Assembly (NCBI GenBank): GCA_003024785.1
Contig: PUQB01000311.1
Location: 1 to 64,000, forward strand
DNA: 64,000 nt
Direction of reading: 5' to 3'
DNA from: Selaginella tamariscina
Lineage: Eukaryota > Streptophyta > Lycopodiopsida > Selaginellales > Selaginellaceae
The translations under genes and the position numbers were made by a program. Every line of letters begins with the position of its first letter. Within the stretch, counting starts at the first letter, position 1. This document shows positions 36,235 to 48,793 of this stretch, in pieces. The notes beneath the pieces are model-generated. The model did not search any database and was not told where the DNA came from. It saw only the letters and a program-made list of their open reading frames with translations.

Positions 36235-37120
36235 TCTGTGCATAATATATACACACCTTCTCCAAAAGAGTTAACAAGCTCCCAGTGCATAGTTATATGA
36301 AGATCGTTTAAGCTGCTCTTGCCATCATAACCACCAAATACATACATTTTTGTACGTAAATAGCAGCTCCAACGGGCTGACGGTATATCCCCATAATATG
36401 CTGGCAAATGCCAATCCATATACAGTACTGCGTGTCTAATAGCCAACTTTTGTACGGGACCATACACAAGAAAGCTTTATCTATGATATACATCATGTGT
36501 ATGTCTGCATATATGTTACATAGAAATGATATACATATGTGCCTCCTTTGCGATCTACTATATATGCATGTGTATGTGTACGTGGGTGTTACATAGGAGC
36601 CCATATAGAATCCACTGCATATGGATACATACACATATACATACGTACAAACATATATATAGTTGTGTACCAGTGCGTATACATACCTGAATGAAAGGCA
36701 CGAATGTGTAAAAGGGACTCTCGAGTTTACTCGCAAAGCACTGCAGTATGTCCCTTCCTATTCCGGTAAACCCAATCTATGCTCGGCTAGAGAGAGAGAG
36801 ATCACCTTCTTTTTCCTACAAAACGAGCCCAGCACGAGAGCACTGCATTCATACGCCTGGACAGCAATATACGCTGTGAGATGTATCGCAGAGCTTTGTA
36901 TATTCCGCTCTTGTGCAAATAGACGCATGTATTCCTGTCTCCTTATTCAATAAGCTCACTCTCTTGACTACAAAACAAGTGTGTGTCCGAGTGTGTAAGG
37001 TTTACTGACAAGAACCTACCTACATGCTCTCAGCAAGGAAGCTAGCTGTTGATTACGTTGTTCAAGCTCCAGCAAAGCCCCGTTCTTTTGCCTTTCCCAC
37101 GGAGATTTTACTCCCTAGCA
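36235..37120 (-). pseudogene. Kelch/coiled-coil gene fragment, block 3
   Basis: This is the best kelch copy. On the minus strand, 36467-36240 keeps one frame through WHLPAYYGDIPSARWSCY and RTKMYVFGGYDGKSSLNDLH, then MHWELVNSFGEG and a splice-donor-like GT. PSARW...MYVFGGYDG is a typical kelch blade. Upstream exons: 37110-37045 (ERQKNGALLELEQRNQQLAS, then LLRAC, ending in GTAGGT), 36960-36800 (LSRRMNAVLSCWARF) and 36735-36680 (LQCFASKLESPFYTF). The preceding kelch blade (VFGGYRTEVGLLD in block 2) is deleted here. The fragment cannot encode a full propeller. Confidence 0.65.
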
Positions 37121-37194
37121 GAATAGTAAACAGAAGTATTCGCAAAATGAATACACACTTTAAAACGTTAAGTAAATAAACCTGTGTTTCAAAT

Positions 37195-37435
37195 GCTTGT
37201 GGAAGTATTGGAAGTATTGATAAGTTTTGAGTCATATAATTTGTGTTCTTCTTAAAGGGCATGTGATATGCTTTTGCTTGTTTGTTTCTATTCGTGTCTG
37301 TAATCTACATTGTATATGCACATTGTGCGTATGAATAAGAACCTTAAATTAACTCCAAGAGCTTTCTGTTTCCTCTGTCTAGCTCCAATAATGCTGCATT
37401 CTTGTCGCGCTCCCAGTGCGCTCATAAATTCTTTA
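37195..37435 (-). pseudogene. Upstream coiled-coil exons, block 3
   Basis: Minus strand. About 37430-37365 reads ERDKNAALLELDRGNRKLLE. About 37262-37180 reads FKKNTNYMTQNLSI then LPQAFETQ before a GT donor. They lead into the exon at 37110. The same order is seen at 52.9-52.63 kb. Confidence 0.55.
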
Positions 37436-38904
37436 ATTATGTGATAAAAAGATGCTAAAGAATATTAACAATTAGAAAATAAAGCAGAATTTATAAAAAA
37501 ATGATGAACTAGGTTTACAAAGTGGATGTGGTATATGCTATCACGGTTACGCACCTTCATATAGTTTCATATAAACGTTTTTAAATGGCTTAGATCAATT
37601 CATTTTGTAAATTATCTTACGCTAGTATTAATCTTTTATATACTGGTACAATGGGAATGTAATAGACACGTGTATATTATAGAAATAGAATATATGTTGC
37701 ATAGTATTAATGTATTAATAATTATTAGGACTTATGCTTTTTATAATGTTTTGCTTATAATCGTTGCTGTGAAGTGACGCTTACGGACTTACCAGAAAGA
37801 TGAGCATTTTTAATACATTTGTAATGGTCTCATGGTGTAGTCTGTTTTACACACAAAAGGACGCGAGTTCATTCTCGCTGAGGCTATTAATATAATGATC
37901 ATATGTGGGATACGTATAAGTTAATTTAACAGGCTGCTACATCGTTACATTAAATTTAGAAATCTTAGAAAATGTTTATGTTAGAGCTGCATAACTATGC
38001 TTTACCGTATACAATATATAATTCAAGTCAATAGATGTGTGTCTGCATGCATTATTGTAGAAACTGTTGAAAAGATCTCGATAAGGATGTTCCTGCTGAA
38101 AATTCTTCGTGTAGAATTATCTATCATCAAATAATAGTGCACAAGAACGGAGTTTTGTATAGTCAAAAGTTCTGCAAATTAGACAAATTTATCCTGTCTT
38201 ATTGTAGACTAAAGCTTTCTTCAATCACTCTGCTGTCCTCACTTTTGAACTGATAAGAGTGTGTGTTACACGTCTCTTATTTTATACTTACGAAAAAGAT
38301 AGTTCACACACACACACACGTGTAAATATATATAACATATAATGAGAGTCTGGAATACCCTATGTAGATAAAATGGTCAATGAAAATAATTCACTTGATT
38401 TTCCCTTGGAATGTACTATAATAATGGTATTTATGTAAGTGAAATTTTTTAAAATTGTACTATATTGAATAGTCAGATATTCTTTTTACAAGAACATACA
38501 GTTTATATTTGCTGAAGGAACTTATTCCTCAGAACAAGATTTCAAACATTTTAAATTGCAACTTTTTAAATATAAGCAGTAAATTACTAATTTATTATAA
38601 TTGCTAATAATAATAAAATGCTAAATTAGTTTGTTACTTTTCTTAAAGAATTAATTTCTAGTTTTATGGAAATAGTTGCACTATTCAGAACTTTTGATAT
38701 ATTTTGATGAACCCTAGTGTTGGAGATAATATTAAGAAGTTTAACATGAAACAAATAGTTTCTTGACTGGCACATGTTAACAGTTAATCTTACATTTTTA
38801 ATAACAAATTTGCTGCGTAGAAAGGAGAAGAGAGAGTGTGGTAGTTTTAATTTAATACCCTTTTAACGTTTATTCTCTACATCAAATATGTTTTCGTAAT
38901 ACTG
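37436..38904. other. AT-rich duplicated spacer
   Basis: Contains the tRNA-like relic (37826-37886) and one copy of the 178-bp unit (about 37995-38100, shortened). The rest matches 52.9-54.2 kb closely. No protein gene is seen. Confidence 0.6.
37826..37886 (+). pseudogene. tRNA-Val-like relic, D-arm deleted
   Basis: GGTCTCATGGTGTAG joins directly to TCTGTTTTACACACA, deleting about 11 bases of the D-arm. The T-arm GCGAGTTCATTCTCGC is perfectly paired and TGAGGCTA closes the acceptor. Non-functional. Confidence 0.5.
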
Positions 38905-41012
38905 AAGATCTTTGGTGCCTACAACCTGATGCGAGAGAGTCCAAAGTACGTCCCAAGGGAACTGACGAAGAATGCACATAAGAAAGTAACTACAAATATC
39001 ACCACGGAGTCCACCTGTATAAGTTGCTTCTTAGAAACATCAACATGGAGGGAAGGATCTTGAGTTGGCAAACTACATTCACCAAGTGGAGCTCCGCACA
39101 ACTGGTTACCGACGAAAGACGCATTCGGAAATGTCAGAAACTGTGTAGACTGCGGAATCCTGCCTTCGAGACGGTTGTACGACACGTCTAGAGATGAGAG
39201 GAAAGAAAGATCCGCAAGAGAGGTCGGGATGTTACCACTAAGCTCGTTCATTGATAGATTGAGCTTCAGGAGTTGCCTAGCGTGTCCGAGGTTGTCTGGA
39301 ATTGAACCACTGAGGAGGTTACCACTCAAGTCCAAACTTGTAGCTTATGCATATTCCCAACTTCAGCTGGAATACTCCCAGTTAACTCGTTATGTGAGAG
39401 TTGAAGAGTTATGCGTAATGCATATACTGCGTATGTCAAGCCTGAGGTTTGCACTAGAGGATACTCCTCCGTGCTCTTATTGTATAACAGCACATCTTGG
39501 AAAAGATAAGAAATGCTCGGTGGTATCTGTCCAGTGAAGCTATTGTTTGAGAGTTGTACCACCCGAAGCCGTGTCAGTTCGATAACCACCAGGGAACATC
39601 CCCAGAGAATCGGTTGCTGCCTAAAAACAAAAGCTGAAGAGATTGAAGCTCTCCAAGTGCATAGGAATTTCTCCGGAGAGCATATTATAGGCAACATCAA
39701 ACTCCATAACGACGTAAAGTTCTTGTATGTTGCTGGATGTTACCACTAAGTTTGTTGTATGAAATTGATAAAAACAGCAAGTTGTGCATGTCCCCGAGGT
39801 TCTCCGGCAGTCTGCCTGTGAAGCTGTTATTTTGTAAACAAGAATTCAAGTTGAGAGCAATTGGACAACTCTGGAGGGATTTCCCCGGAAATCAAGTTCC
39901 CTTCCAAAACTAACTTACGAAGACGATTGAGTTTAGAAAGATCAACAGGAATAGGACCACTTAGCATGTTGTCATTGACCAAAGTTTTTCGAGCAGCGAG
40001 CAGTTACTTATCTCAGGAGGTAATTGCCAGTGAAGCCATTTTCACCTAGACTAGTTTCCTTCAACCTCTGCAGGCCTCCTAAGCTGCTAGGGAGAGTCCC
40101 TTCAAACTTATTTCCTCGTAAACAACACTTCTAACTTAAGGAAACTCCCAGCTTCAAACACAAGTTGGCCCGACAGCATGTTGTAAGCAACACTGAGAAT
40201 GTAGAGCTCTGGAAGTCTTCCAAGGCTTGAAGGTATTCCTCCACTCAAGTTGTTAGCTCCGAGGTAAACATAAGAAAGACTATAACAATTCTCGAGTGTT
40301 GGTATTCCCCCAACAAAGTGATTATCCACAAGTCGAGGCGTGTTAAATTCCTCATTTGTCCGAAGACTTCGTTGGGGATGACCCCTCCAAGCTCGTTATA
40401 CGAAAGATTAAGGGATTGAATACTCTGCAGCTGCGATAAGTTCGAAATGGAGCCATTGAATCTGTTGTAACTGAGGTCCAACACTTGAAGCTCGACATTG
40501 TCACCGAAAGACACATCCCCAGTGAAGTTGTTCAAGGACAAGTTAAGAACGCGCAGAGAGTCAAACTTAGGAATCCTGCCATTCAAATAGTTATTACTAA
40601 TCCAAAACCACCAGGTTGTTAGGGAGATTCTGGGGAATCTCGTGCAATAAGTTGGAACTCAGATTCAATTCTTTGATGTTGCTGTTGTTTTTGGTACTGC
40701 AATGGAAGATTTTGATATCTGTGATAGCATTCTGTGAAAGATTGAGACTAGTCAAGGAAGGAAGTCCATCCCACACGGAGTTGAGAGTTCCTTTGAGACC
40801 GTGATTGAGCAAGGTTATGCTCTCCACTTGACCGTGTGAGTTCCATTTTATACCTTGCCAATTGTTGGGATGAACTGTGTCGTTCCAGAATGAGATGTTC
40901 AACCCGTTTCTCAAGAGTTTCAACGCTTCAATTTCATTGTCAATGGTGGACATGTGTGAATGAGATAATGAAAATTTAAGCAGAAGAGTAAAAATCACTA
41001 GAATGAACATAT
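38905..41012 (-). pseudogene. LRR receptor-like protein, copy 3 (best N- and C-termini)
   Basis: Starts at 41010 with MFILVIFTLLLKFSLS (signal peptide), LRRNT (EIEALKLLRNGLN, FWNDTVHPNNWQG) and first LRRs in one frame to 40597. The next LRRs run 40586-40245 and 40329-40108, then a decayed stretch, then 39700-39326. The C-terminal repeats and cap (39335-38919) end NASFVGNQLCGAPLG, a transmembrane helix VVIFVVTFLCAFFVSSLG and a short tail (LSRIRL). There is no kinase. Several single-base indels break it, so it is a pseudogene, but it defines the ancestral protein: a receptor-like protein with about 20 LRRs. Confidence 0.87.
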
Positions 41013-42980
41013 TGCTGATGAATCAAAAGAACAGGGACGTTCAATTACCAGATCGATATACTCACTATATAATATACAGGAGTTCAAAGTAACATATACA
41101 AAATGTGTATTAATTTATTAATTTGCTAAATATTAACTTTGTTAAAATATAATTTATTTAATTAATTTTAATTGAATAATTTAATTAGAAATTATTATCA
41201 ATGAATTGAACATTGATTAAAATTCTCACTGGATTATGAATTAAACAGATAGTATTCCAAAGGTTAAGGGGGTTAACTGATTATTTTAAAATTCAAAAAA
41301 GAAAAGAACCATCCTTTATCTAGGAATAAGACTACTTAAAATATGTGACAAGTGCACGTCTATTTGTGAGAGACAAACAGTAAATACACAGACAAAAAAC
41401 TTTTGTATCCTTGTATTCAATCTTAGGGTTTATATAAAAATATATATTTCTTAGTATGTTAAGATTATTTTATAAATTAACAATAGGTTATATTAATATA
41501 AGATTAGTTGTACCATAAATATCTTTAGTAACTTTTAAATATACCAAAATTACACCCATTATTAATGTATATATATACACATAAATACATATATTTAAAT
41601 TAGTTATTGATATATCCCATTGTATAAATTGTTTATATCATAGCATACATACATGTATATATGTTCTACGCTGCTTTACGTTTATTCCGTTATCAAGCAC
41701 TTACATCGTAGGAATTTTTTGAGTGTTTGTGTGTGTGTGTGTGTGTTAAGGTTGAGGCTTGACATTAAAGATCATTTACATGATCTCAGTGTGTGCGTGT
41801 GCACGTGTTGAATTGTTTACACGCATAGAATTTGTTTTTAAATTCTTTACAGGATTAAAGTAGCATTAAGTTTTGTGTGTTGTTGAATTGTTTACAAGGT
41901 ACTAAATTATTGTTACTATAATTAATTAAATATACACTAATATATCGAACTTTAAATAAAGTAAATTTTCTAGTTAAAGAACATTTTTTATTAAATCAAA
42001 TAATGCTTTTATGTATTAGATTTGTTATTTATAATGGAAAATTATTATTAAAATTACCCTCATTTATTTTATAAATGTTTAAATCATACATTTATTACTA
42101 TTTCAATTGATAATGTTATTAATATTATCTTAAACACTATAACTTCAAATTATTAAAGCAAAAATAGCTTAGGTCTGAAGATTTAAGCTACATTTTATTT
42201 AGTTATTAATGGTGATCAGGATTAAACACATTAAAATTAATCTTATATTCGAATTTTATGAATTACAAATTGACATATAAATCCAAACGAATAATAAAAA
42301 TACATTTTACTTTGTTATAATATAATATAATAGTATTATGTAACATAAGTCAAGAGCTTTGTTGGTGCATTCTTTTTGTGCATCCAGTGTTATCCTAAAT
42401 TCTTTAACTATGTAATAAAATAAATAACTTGTTAAAAAACAAATACTGAATTTTCAAACTAATTGATATAAAGTGAAAAAAATAAACATGGTTTAAAAAG
42501 TGGATGCAGTAAATTCTCCCAACTGATGTGAAATCTCTTATAATATAAATTAAATTTAGAGTTTAATAATTTCATATGGTTATGCTTTTTAAACAGCAAT
42601 ATGGACGAACTTAGGTATATGCATTCTTCATTAGACGTGGTTATAAAGCCTACAAGATAAAATAAAAAATCTAATTTATTGTTTGTCATGTTTACTAAAC
42701 TAAAAGATTTATTGTTTACATACATACAGAGACACACACACACATATAAAGCCTTAGATGCAAAGACCATGAACTTATACTTTATATTTATTTTACGAAA
42801 GTGAAAATATAACTAATTTCCTAAAAGAGCCTTAAAGTAGAGTTTATAGCTAATAAACATAACAGATTATTTATATGAACAGTTATTATTTAAAATAAAA
42901 GATTAATTGCTAAATACTGCCAGCCATTTACAGTTGCCCGAGTTCAACGCTATGCTTAGTTATTTCTGGTAACAAATTAC
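41013..42980. other. AT-rich spacer between LRR copy 3 and RELCH copy
   Basis: Non-coding. It matches 27.9-28.9 kb (first half) and 56.5-57.4 kb, and includes TG tracts near 41728-41745. The ORF at 42770-42459 is low-complexity and not conserved. No gene is seen. Confidence 0.6.
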
Positions 42981-42984
42981 TTAC

Positions 42985-44900
42985 CTCCTACCAAAGTTTG
43001 TTCCTCATCATTCTTTTCAACACGCCTTCTTCCTGGTTGAGTTGGGCTTGATGGTTGCTCAGATATTGGCTGTAAACAGTTGAAATAATGAAACACACAC
43101 ACACACGCATGCATAAAAGAAATACATCTTTTATTTTCAGTTATAGATATTATACGTGAATCTCTATCTATACATATATACTCTTGATGCGTACATGTAT
43201 GTATGTACAAACCTGTGGTGTGGACGGTCTAGATTCACCAAAGATGGCACTCATGGACCTGGTGGACATGCTGAGATGAGCATTCACAACTTTGGTGATG
43301 GCTTCAAACTTCCCGCAGATCTCTCTCTTGTTATCATCTCCAATGCTTCCTTAGAATTTGCGTGTGTAATTAAGGGGGGGGGGGGGGGAGATAGATTATA
43401 TAGATGGCATACATACATACGGAAGCCCGTATATGTATATGTTGAAGCAACAGCTGCATAGTTACCTGTGCCATTTAAAGAACGAAAACTTCACAGAAAA
43501 CATCCGCTTTCTCTCATTGACGCTTTGGATTCGTTCCCATGGAATCTGCAGTTAAAACCAACAACTTCTGCAGCAAATGTGGAGCAGCATTCCTTGTCAA
43601 GGCAACAGAAAAGAATTCATTATGGGTGTGTAGACAACTTACATTTACATATTCACAGATACAATGTATCTATATTTTTCAGGTGGTGCCTATGAGTACA
43701 AAATATGACGTGTATGTGTGCGTGTGTGTACATAGTATAGATATAGTCTCGAAGAGCAGGTGCAGCCAATGGGACTGCAGAAGCTAATGTGCGGACAACC
43801 CCTATAACTGCTTCATTGGAGCCGTCGTCTAGGAAACCATCCATTTGCGCAGTAACCTACAACGTAGTAATCATACGATTAATATTAATCAAGATAGTCC
43901 ATATAGATAACAAAATGTGTGTGTGTGTGTGTGTATGAGAGAGAGAGATTCTGCTCCTGCTGTTGCTTTATCAAGGTACAATGTACCCAGACATAAAAAC
44001 CACACACATACACATGAAAGCCTGTGTGTATGTTTGTGTGTGTACACACACGCATGAAAAGCGATGTCATCGGTAAAATGTTGAGCAACAACGCCGAACG
44101 CAGGTATGCTTGTGTATTTAACTTCGAGATTTGTGTTTGATGCCAAAGTAACAAGTACAGGAAGCAATTGCTGTGTTACAAGTTGAACGCTAGCGTAAGG
44201 AACCTGATACAACAACCATTATACATATAAACACAGCTATTATAGGCTGTATCCAATCGTATACATGAAAATATAATTTGTATATGTCAAATATGAATGT
44301 GAGTGTACACAGACACACGCACACAACAGCTTACCAGTTCCTTGAGAAGAAGGGCAGTATGTACTTTGACACTGGCGTTCGTATTGAGAACGAGCTCCCA
44401 GAAAACACTTGTGATGATTTCATGGTGTTGCACAATTAAATATAATAAGTTATTAAATACACTGTAACACACAATAAACTTTCATATACCAGAGGAATGT
44501 GATGGATTCTATAAGCTCCGCAGTTTGAACACAGCTCCATAAGCATGTTTAAGTGATGAATCTAACACTAAGTTCTTTAGAAAGGTTGATAATGTAGTTG
44601 TGTCAGTTTCTGTTTGTGGTTTGAGACCGGCGAAGATATATATTTATTTATTTATTTATATAGTTATATATATAGGGTGTTTAACATAATTGTTATGTGC
44701 GTGTGTGTCATAATACAAGCACATAATGTACTAAATAACGTATATTGATGTAGAAATCTACTATAATTATAAACTTACTCGAAATTCTAGTTGAGATAGT
44801 GGACCCAAGACTGGATAATTGAGAATCATCACCAAGTGATATGGGCTTGACAACCATCACGTGGTAATGTTCACTAAACACTGACGAAAGTTGATCATTA
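42985..44900 (-). pseudogene. RELCH-like HEAT gene fragment, copy 3
   Basis: Minus strand, in descending order: about 44895-44785 (EHYHVMVVKPIS, then DDSQLSSLGSTISTR); 44630-44490 (GAYRIHQIP-type exon); 44437-44335 (HHEIITSVFWELVL, NASVKVHTALLLKELVS); 44215-44060 (VPYASVQLVTQQLLPVLVTL, NLEVKYTSIPAFGVVAQHF); 43855-43742 (MDGFLDDGSNEAVIGVVRTL); 43560-43465; 43345-43210 (CGKFEAITKVVNAHLSMSTR, FGESRPSTPQ); and a last exon at 43075-42985. This is the C-terminal half of a plant RELCH homologue. Part of the VRELLLP exon is deleted near 43350 and a run of G follows at 43375. The N-terminal half is replaced by coiled-coil gene sequence above 44.9 kb. Confidence 0.75.
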
Positions 44901-45408
44901 ATTCGACTGCTACAGTGTCAAAGAATATCCTCCATGCCACTCTTTTAGTATTTGTTCTGTCAGCCATCGCAATATGTGAGAATATTAATAACATATATAT
45001 ACACATTTTAAACACATATATATGCATGTGTATATTCATTTGTTAGGTACATATAACTATCTATATCACGACTATAAGACATGTACAAACATACAACTTA
45101 CAAGCATAAATATTATATCCTTTATTATACATTGTAACCTGTCGTGCACACAGGCACGCGCGCGCGCACACACCTTTCTCTAAGAGACTTTTTGAATTGA
45201 ATGTAGCATACCCAGGAGCGGAAGATACGTAGAAGTGTGCTTTCTTCCTGTGTTTATCCGCTATTGTAGTAAGCTTCTTGGTGATACTAGCCCTTGCCTG
45301 TCTTGCAGTAAATACAGCAAATGATTTACTTAGAATTCGCCTTTCCCAGACGCTCTCTACTTTACAAAGAATCTCCACTTTGCCAGTTGTATTTGTGAGA
45401 AAGGTGCT

Positions 45409-45459
<51 letters not shown>

Positions 45460-45475
45460 ACACACACACACACGT
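45409..45475. repeat. (TC)n(CA)n microsatellite
   Basis: About 36 bp of TC repeats followed by CA repeats, within the intron between two coiled-coil exons; shorter in the 33.48 kb copy. Confidence 0.9.
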
Positions 45476-45837
45476 ATATGTAGCTGTAGAAATAATCAAG
45501 GGACATATATATGGGCTTGTGTATATTCTCGTCAGGTGCGTAAGAGAGCAAACATGAAAACCTTTAGACACATAACATATATGTGGACGCGCACAACCGA
45601 AATAGAGAGAGATCACCATCTTTTTCCTTGAGTTCTTGACAAAACGAGCCAAGCACGAGAGCACTGCATTCATACGCCTGGACAGCCATATACGCTGTGT
45701 GAGATGTACCGCAGAGCTTTGTATAGTCCGCACTTGTGCAAATAGACGCATGTATTCCTGCCCCTTATAAAGCCTTCTTCAATAAGCTCTTTTTCTTGTT
45801 CATTTTCCACTTCCCTCTGTTCTTTTGACTACAAAAC

Positions 45838-45857
45838 AAGTGTGTGTGTGTGTGTGT

Positions 45858-45890
<33 letters not shown>
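45838..45890. repeat. (TG)n(AG)n microsatellite
   Basis: TG repeats then AG repeats in an intron; the same place holds a shorter tract at 33.82 kb. Confidence 0.9.
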
Positions 45891-46669
45891 TTACCGACAG
45901 GAACGTATATACATACCTTAAGGAAACTAGCTGTTGATTACGTTGTTCAAGCTCCAGCAAAGCCGCCGCATTCTTTTGCCTTTCCTACGAGATGTTACTC
46001 CCTAGCAGAAATAATATTTAACAACATGTTAATGTTAAACAGAAGATTTATGTGCTACAATATTCGCATATAATTATAAATGAACGTATAAATATAAATG
46101 AATTAAAAAAAATACACACTTTCAAATGTTAAGTAAACAAACCTGCGTTTCAAATGCTTGTAGAAGTATTAATGAGTTTTGAGACATATAATTTGTGTTC
46201 TTTTTAAAGGACTGTCTCTCAAATGCTTCATGGAATTTGCACCCTCCTGCATGTCCTCCAGTTGGGAAGATACTCCATCTGCTTCCTGTATGAAAACCAA
46301 GATCATCAACTTTTGCTTGTTTCTTTGTGTGTGTGTGTGTGTGTGTGTGTGTGGGAGTGTGCATGTGTGTGTCTACATTGTATATGTATACAGTCATGTT
46401 ATGTGCATATGAATAAGAACCTTGTTTGATTCCAAGAGCTTGGATTTGAGGATTCTGTTTCTTCTGTCAAGCTCTAATAGTGCTGCATTCTTCTCGCGTT
46501 CCCAGTGTGTGTAGTAAAACAATGTAAGAAAATTAAACAATAAATGAACAATTTCTGAAATAAATGATGCAGGAAAACAATTAGAAAAATACCATTTCTA
46601 AGAACTAGGGTTACAAACTAGATGTGGTATATTCTATCCCAACGGTTCGCACATGCATTATAAAGTTTC

Positions 46670-47814
46670 GGTCGTTTCGCACTAGCCCTTAACTTAAGTG
46701 GGCTTAAGTAAGGGAAAATAGATTCGCACTCGCCCTTAAATTGAGTAACCACTTTAATGGCTTGACTGTTAAATGCGTTGAATTTGCACCAGCACTTACT
46801 TAAGGTTTTTTAAGGGTTTGACTTATTTTAAGGAAATAATAACATTTTATAAAGAAAATTTAAGGGAGGGGTAGCCACCCTTAACGGTAGTGCGTGCCTC
46901 TTTCCGATAATGAAATTTCATATCAGTTTTATCACAACCTTTTGTATTTATTTTTTTATTAAAATAAAATTATTTTCATGTGTAATGTGTATTATTTTTA
47001 TTTTATTATATAATTCACACCATTTGTTTATGCACTAAATTGGAAATTGTTAATTCTCTTTTTTTATTATTTATTTTTATTTCTTTTTTGTGACCATAAT
47101 AAATATTATGTGTTCAAGATAAACTTGAAATATGAAAAAGGATGTATACTAATATTCTGTAACTTTTTTATTAAATAAATAAAAATATGAAATGCAAATA
47201 TATGTATACACACACGTTAACACACATGTGTATGTATATATAATATTTTTCATAAAGTTTTTACTTGTTTAATCATATTTAAAATATATAAAATTTTAAT
47301 TATCTATCATATACAATATTATATATAAGTATATAAATTTATGAGTATAAAGTCCAATATGTATTGCATAAGCATTTCACGATATTTTATATTTTTCATA
47401 ATAATTAAAATCATTTTAAATGTTAATAAAAATTAAGGATGCACATATTATTTAACTCATGGATACTATAAATATATAACTTGATATAATAATGTTAAAT
47501 TCATTATAAAAATAATTAAATTAATAATCTTAACTTAAATGTAAATATAAAGTATATGTATTAACTTAAGTTAAATTAAAAGCAATATTTAAATCCATTG
47601 TCCTTAATATTTTCATTGTAAATATATATGTAAATTCATTGCCCTTGCCAAAATCCCTTAATTTAAGTTAAAAAATTAAGAATTTACATGTGCAAATCTA
47701 TTACAATCCCATCTAAAACCCTTAACTTTTTTTTCTTAAGAGTTGATGCGACTTAACCCTTACTTAACTTATGCATGCTAAGTTAAGTTAAGAAGTAAGG
47801 AAGGAAAAATGACC
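46670..47814. mobile_element. Putative non-autonomous DNA transposon (1145 bp)
   Basis: The block interrupts duplicated spacer. The left flank ends ataaagtttc and the right flank resumes ctaattctcatgg, while 34561-34580 has the two joined as ataaaatttctaattctcat. The block starts GGTCGTTT and ends AAAATGACC, short inverted ends with one mismatch. Both ends also carry many CCCTTAACTTAAG-like motifs in opposite orientation. The core is very AT-rich without an ORF. Only one base (C) could be duplicated at the target. I cannot assign a superfamily. Confidence 0.6.
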
Positions 47815-48533
47815 CTAATTCTCATGGTTAGTGTATTTAAATGGCTTAGATAAACTATATTATTTTACATGTTTTATTCTTTATTGACATCTTCTGAATC
47901 AAAATTAATTAATTTTTATGTATTTTTATTGTCCAATTAGACTTTGTAAGGTCCAGGTGCTTATTACAATTAATTAATTTTAGCTAGCAACTAGTTTTAT
48001 TGTAATGCACTTTTTATGTATAGATAATACTAACAATAATATAATATAAACAAGTAGTTTCTAGGTTATATATGTGGCTTTATGAATATGACAAGTTGAT
48101 GGTTTCTTCATTCTAGGTATTTGACTTTCATGGAATGCACTTTGTTCTCGGTGCATGTTCAATAAGAAAGTGGAACAGGCGAGTGTGGTCTTCCTGTACT
48201 GCACTTTCGATGTACATTGTGTTTAACATAATATTAACAGTAATATAAAATTCATAATAAAGTGGATTTTTTTATAAGGTAAGTTCTAACTTTACTTAGA
48301 ATTTCTTATAAATATTTAATAACACATTGATTAACAATGTTATCAATTAATCTTGCATTTTTATTAACAAATTTAGTGTTCTCCATTAATCTTGCATTTT
48401 TATTAACAAATTTAATGTAATGTTGCATTTTTATTAACATTTTTAATGTTATCAATTAATCTTGTAAAAAATTTAATGTTATCAATTAATGTTGCATTTT
48501 TTATTAACAAATTTAATATGCTTCTAAAAGAGA
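47815..48533. repeat. AT-rich spacer with expanded about 41-bp repeats
   Basis: At about 48330-48520 the unit atgttatcaattaatcttgc plus atttttattaacaaattta is repeated about five times with variants. The same unit occurs fewer times at 1555-1725 and once near 34845. No gene is seen. Confidence 0.8.
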
Positions 48534-48600
48534 CAGCCTCAGCGAAGTTGAACTCACAACCTTTGTGTGTAAGACAGTGATAAATAGTACACTATAAGAC
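48534..48600 (-). pseudogene. tRNA-Val-like relic, third minus-strand copy
   Basis: The reverse complement starts GTCTTATAGTGTACTA and keeps the CTTACAC loop (UAC), but the D-arm is shortened and the T-arm is mismatched. It sits in the same spacer as 1734 and 34984. Confidence 0.45.
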
Positions 48601-48793
48601 TATTACTTTTATATATTTATTTAACAACTAATTTTTAAACCAAACATGTCAAAAGTGCTCATCTATTTCTTTGATGTGGATGCATGTCTCTCTCGTTTAT
48701 TCAAAATGATTTTAAGCATTTTCCGTATGCATGGTTTAACTGTCATAACATATCGTATAATAATCTAGTGTAAAATAAAACATTACATATATG

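Larger units (their letters stand above)
44901..46520 (-). pseudogene. Coiled-coil gene fragment, long version, block 3
   Basis: This is the most complete set of this gene, on the minus strand. 46510-46425 reads WEREKNAALLELDRRN then ILKSKLLESNK. 46310-46140 reads SSQLEDMQEG and FETQ. 45995-45925 is the ERQKNAALLELEQRNQQL-type exon, with a 3-base GCC repeat gain and a 1-base loss. 45835-45640 reads EKELIEEGFIRGQEYMRLF, VRTIQSSAVHLTQRIW and LSRRMNAVLSC. 45378-45180 reads EWRILSKSFAVFTARQARAS, IADKHRKKAHFY, PGYATFNSKSLLEK. A possible exon at 44985-44905 begins MADRTNTKRVAWRIFFD. Charged, helical composition suggests coiled coils. The family is not recognised. Confidence 0.55.

Noticed and set aside
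46670-47814. Helitron insertion
   Set aside because: A 3' CTAA is present, but the empty site at 34.57 kb also contains it, so Helitron ends do not fit; TIR-like ends fit better.
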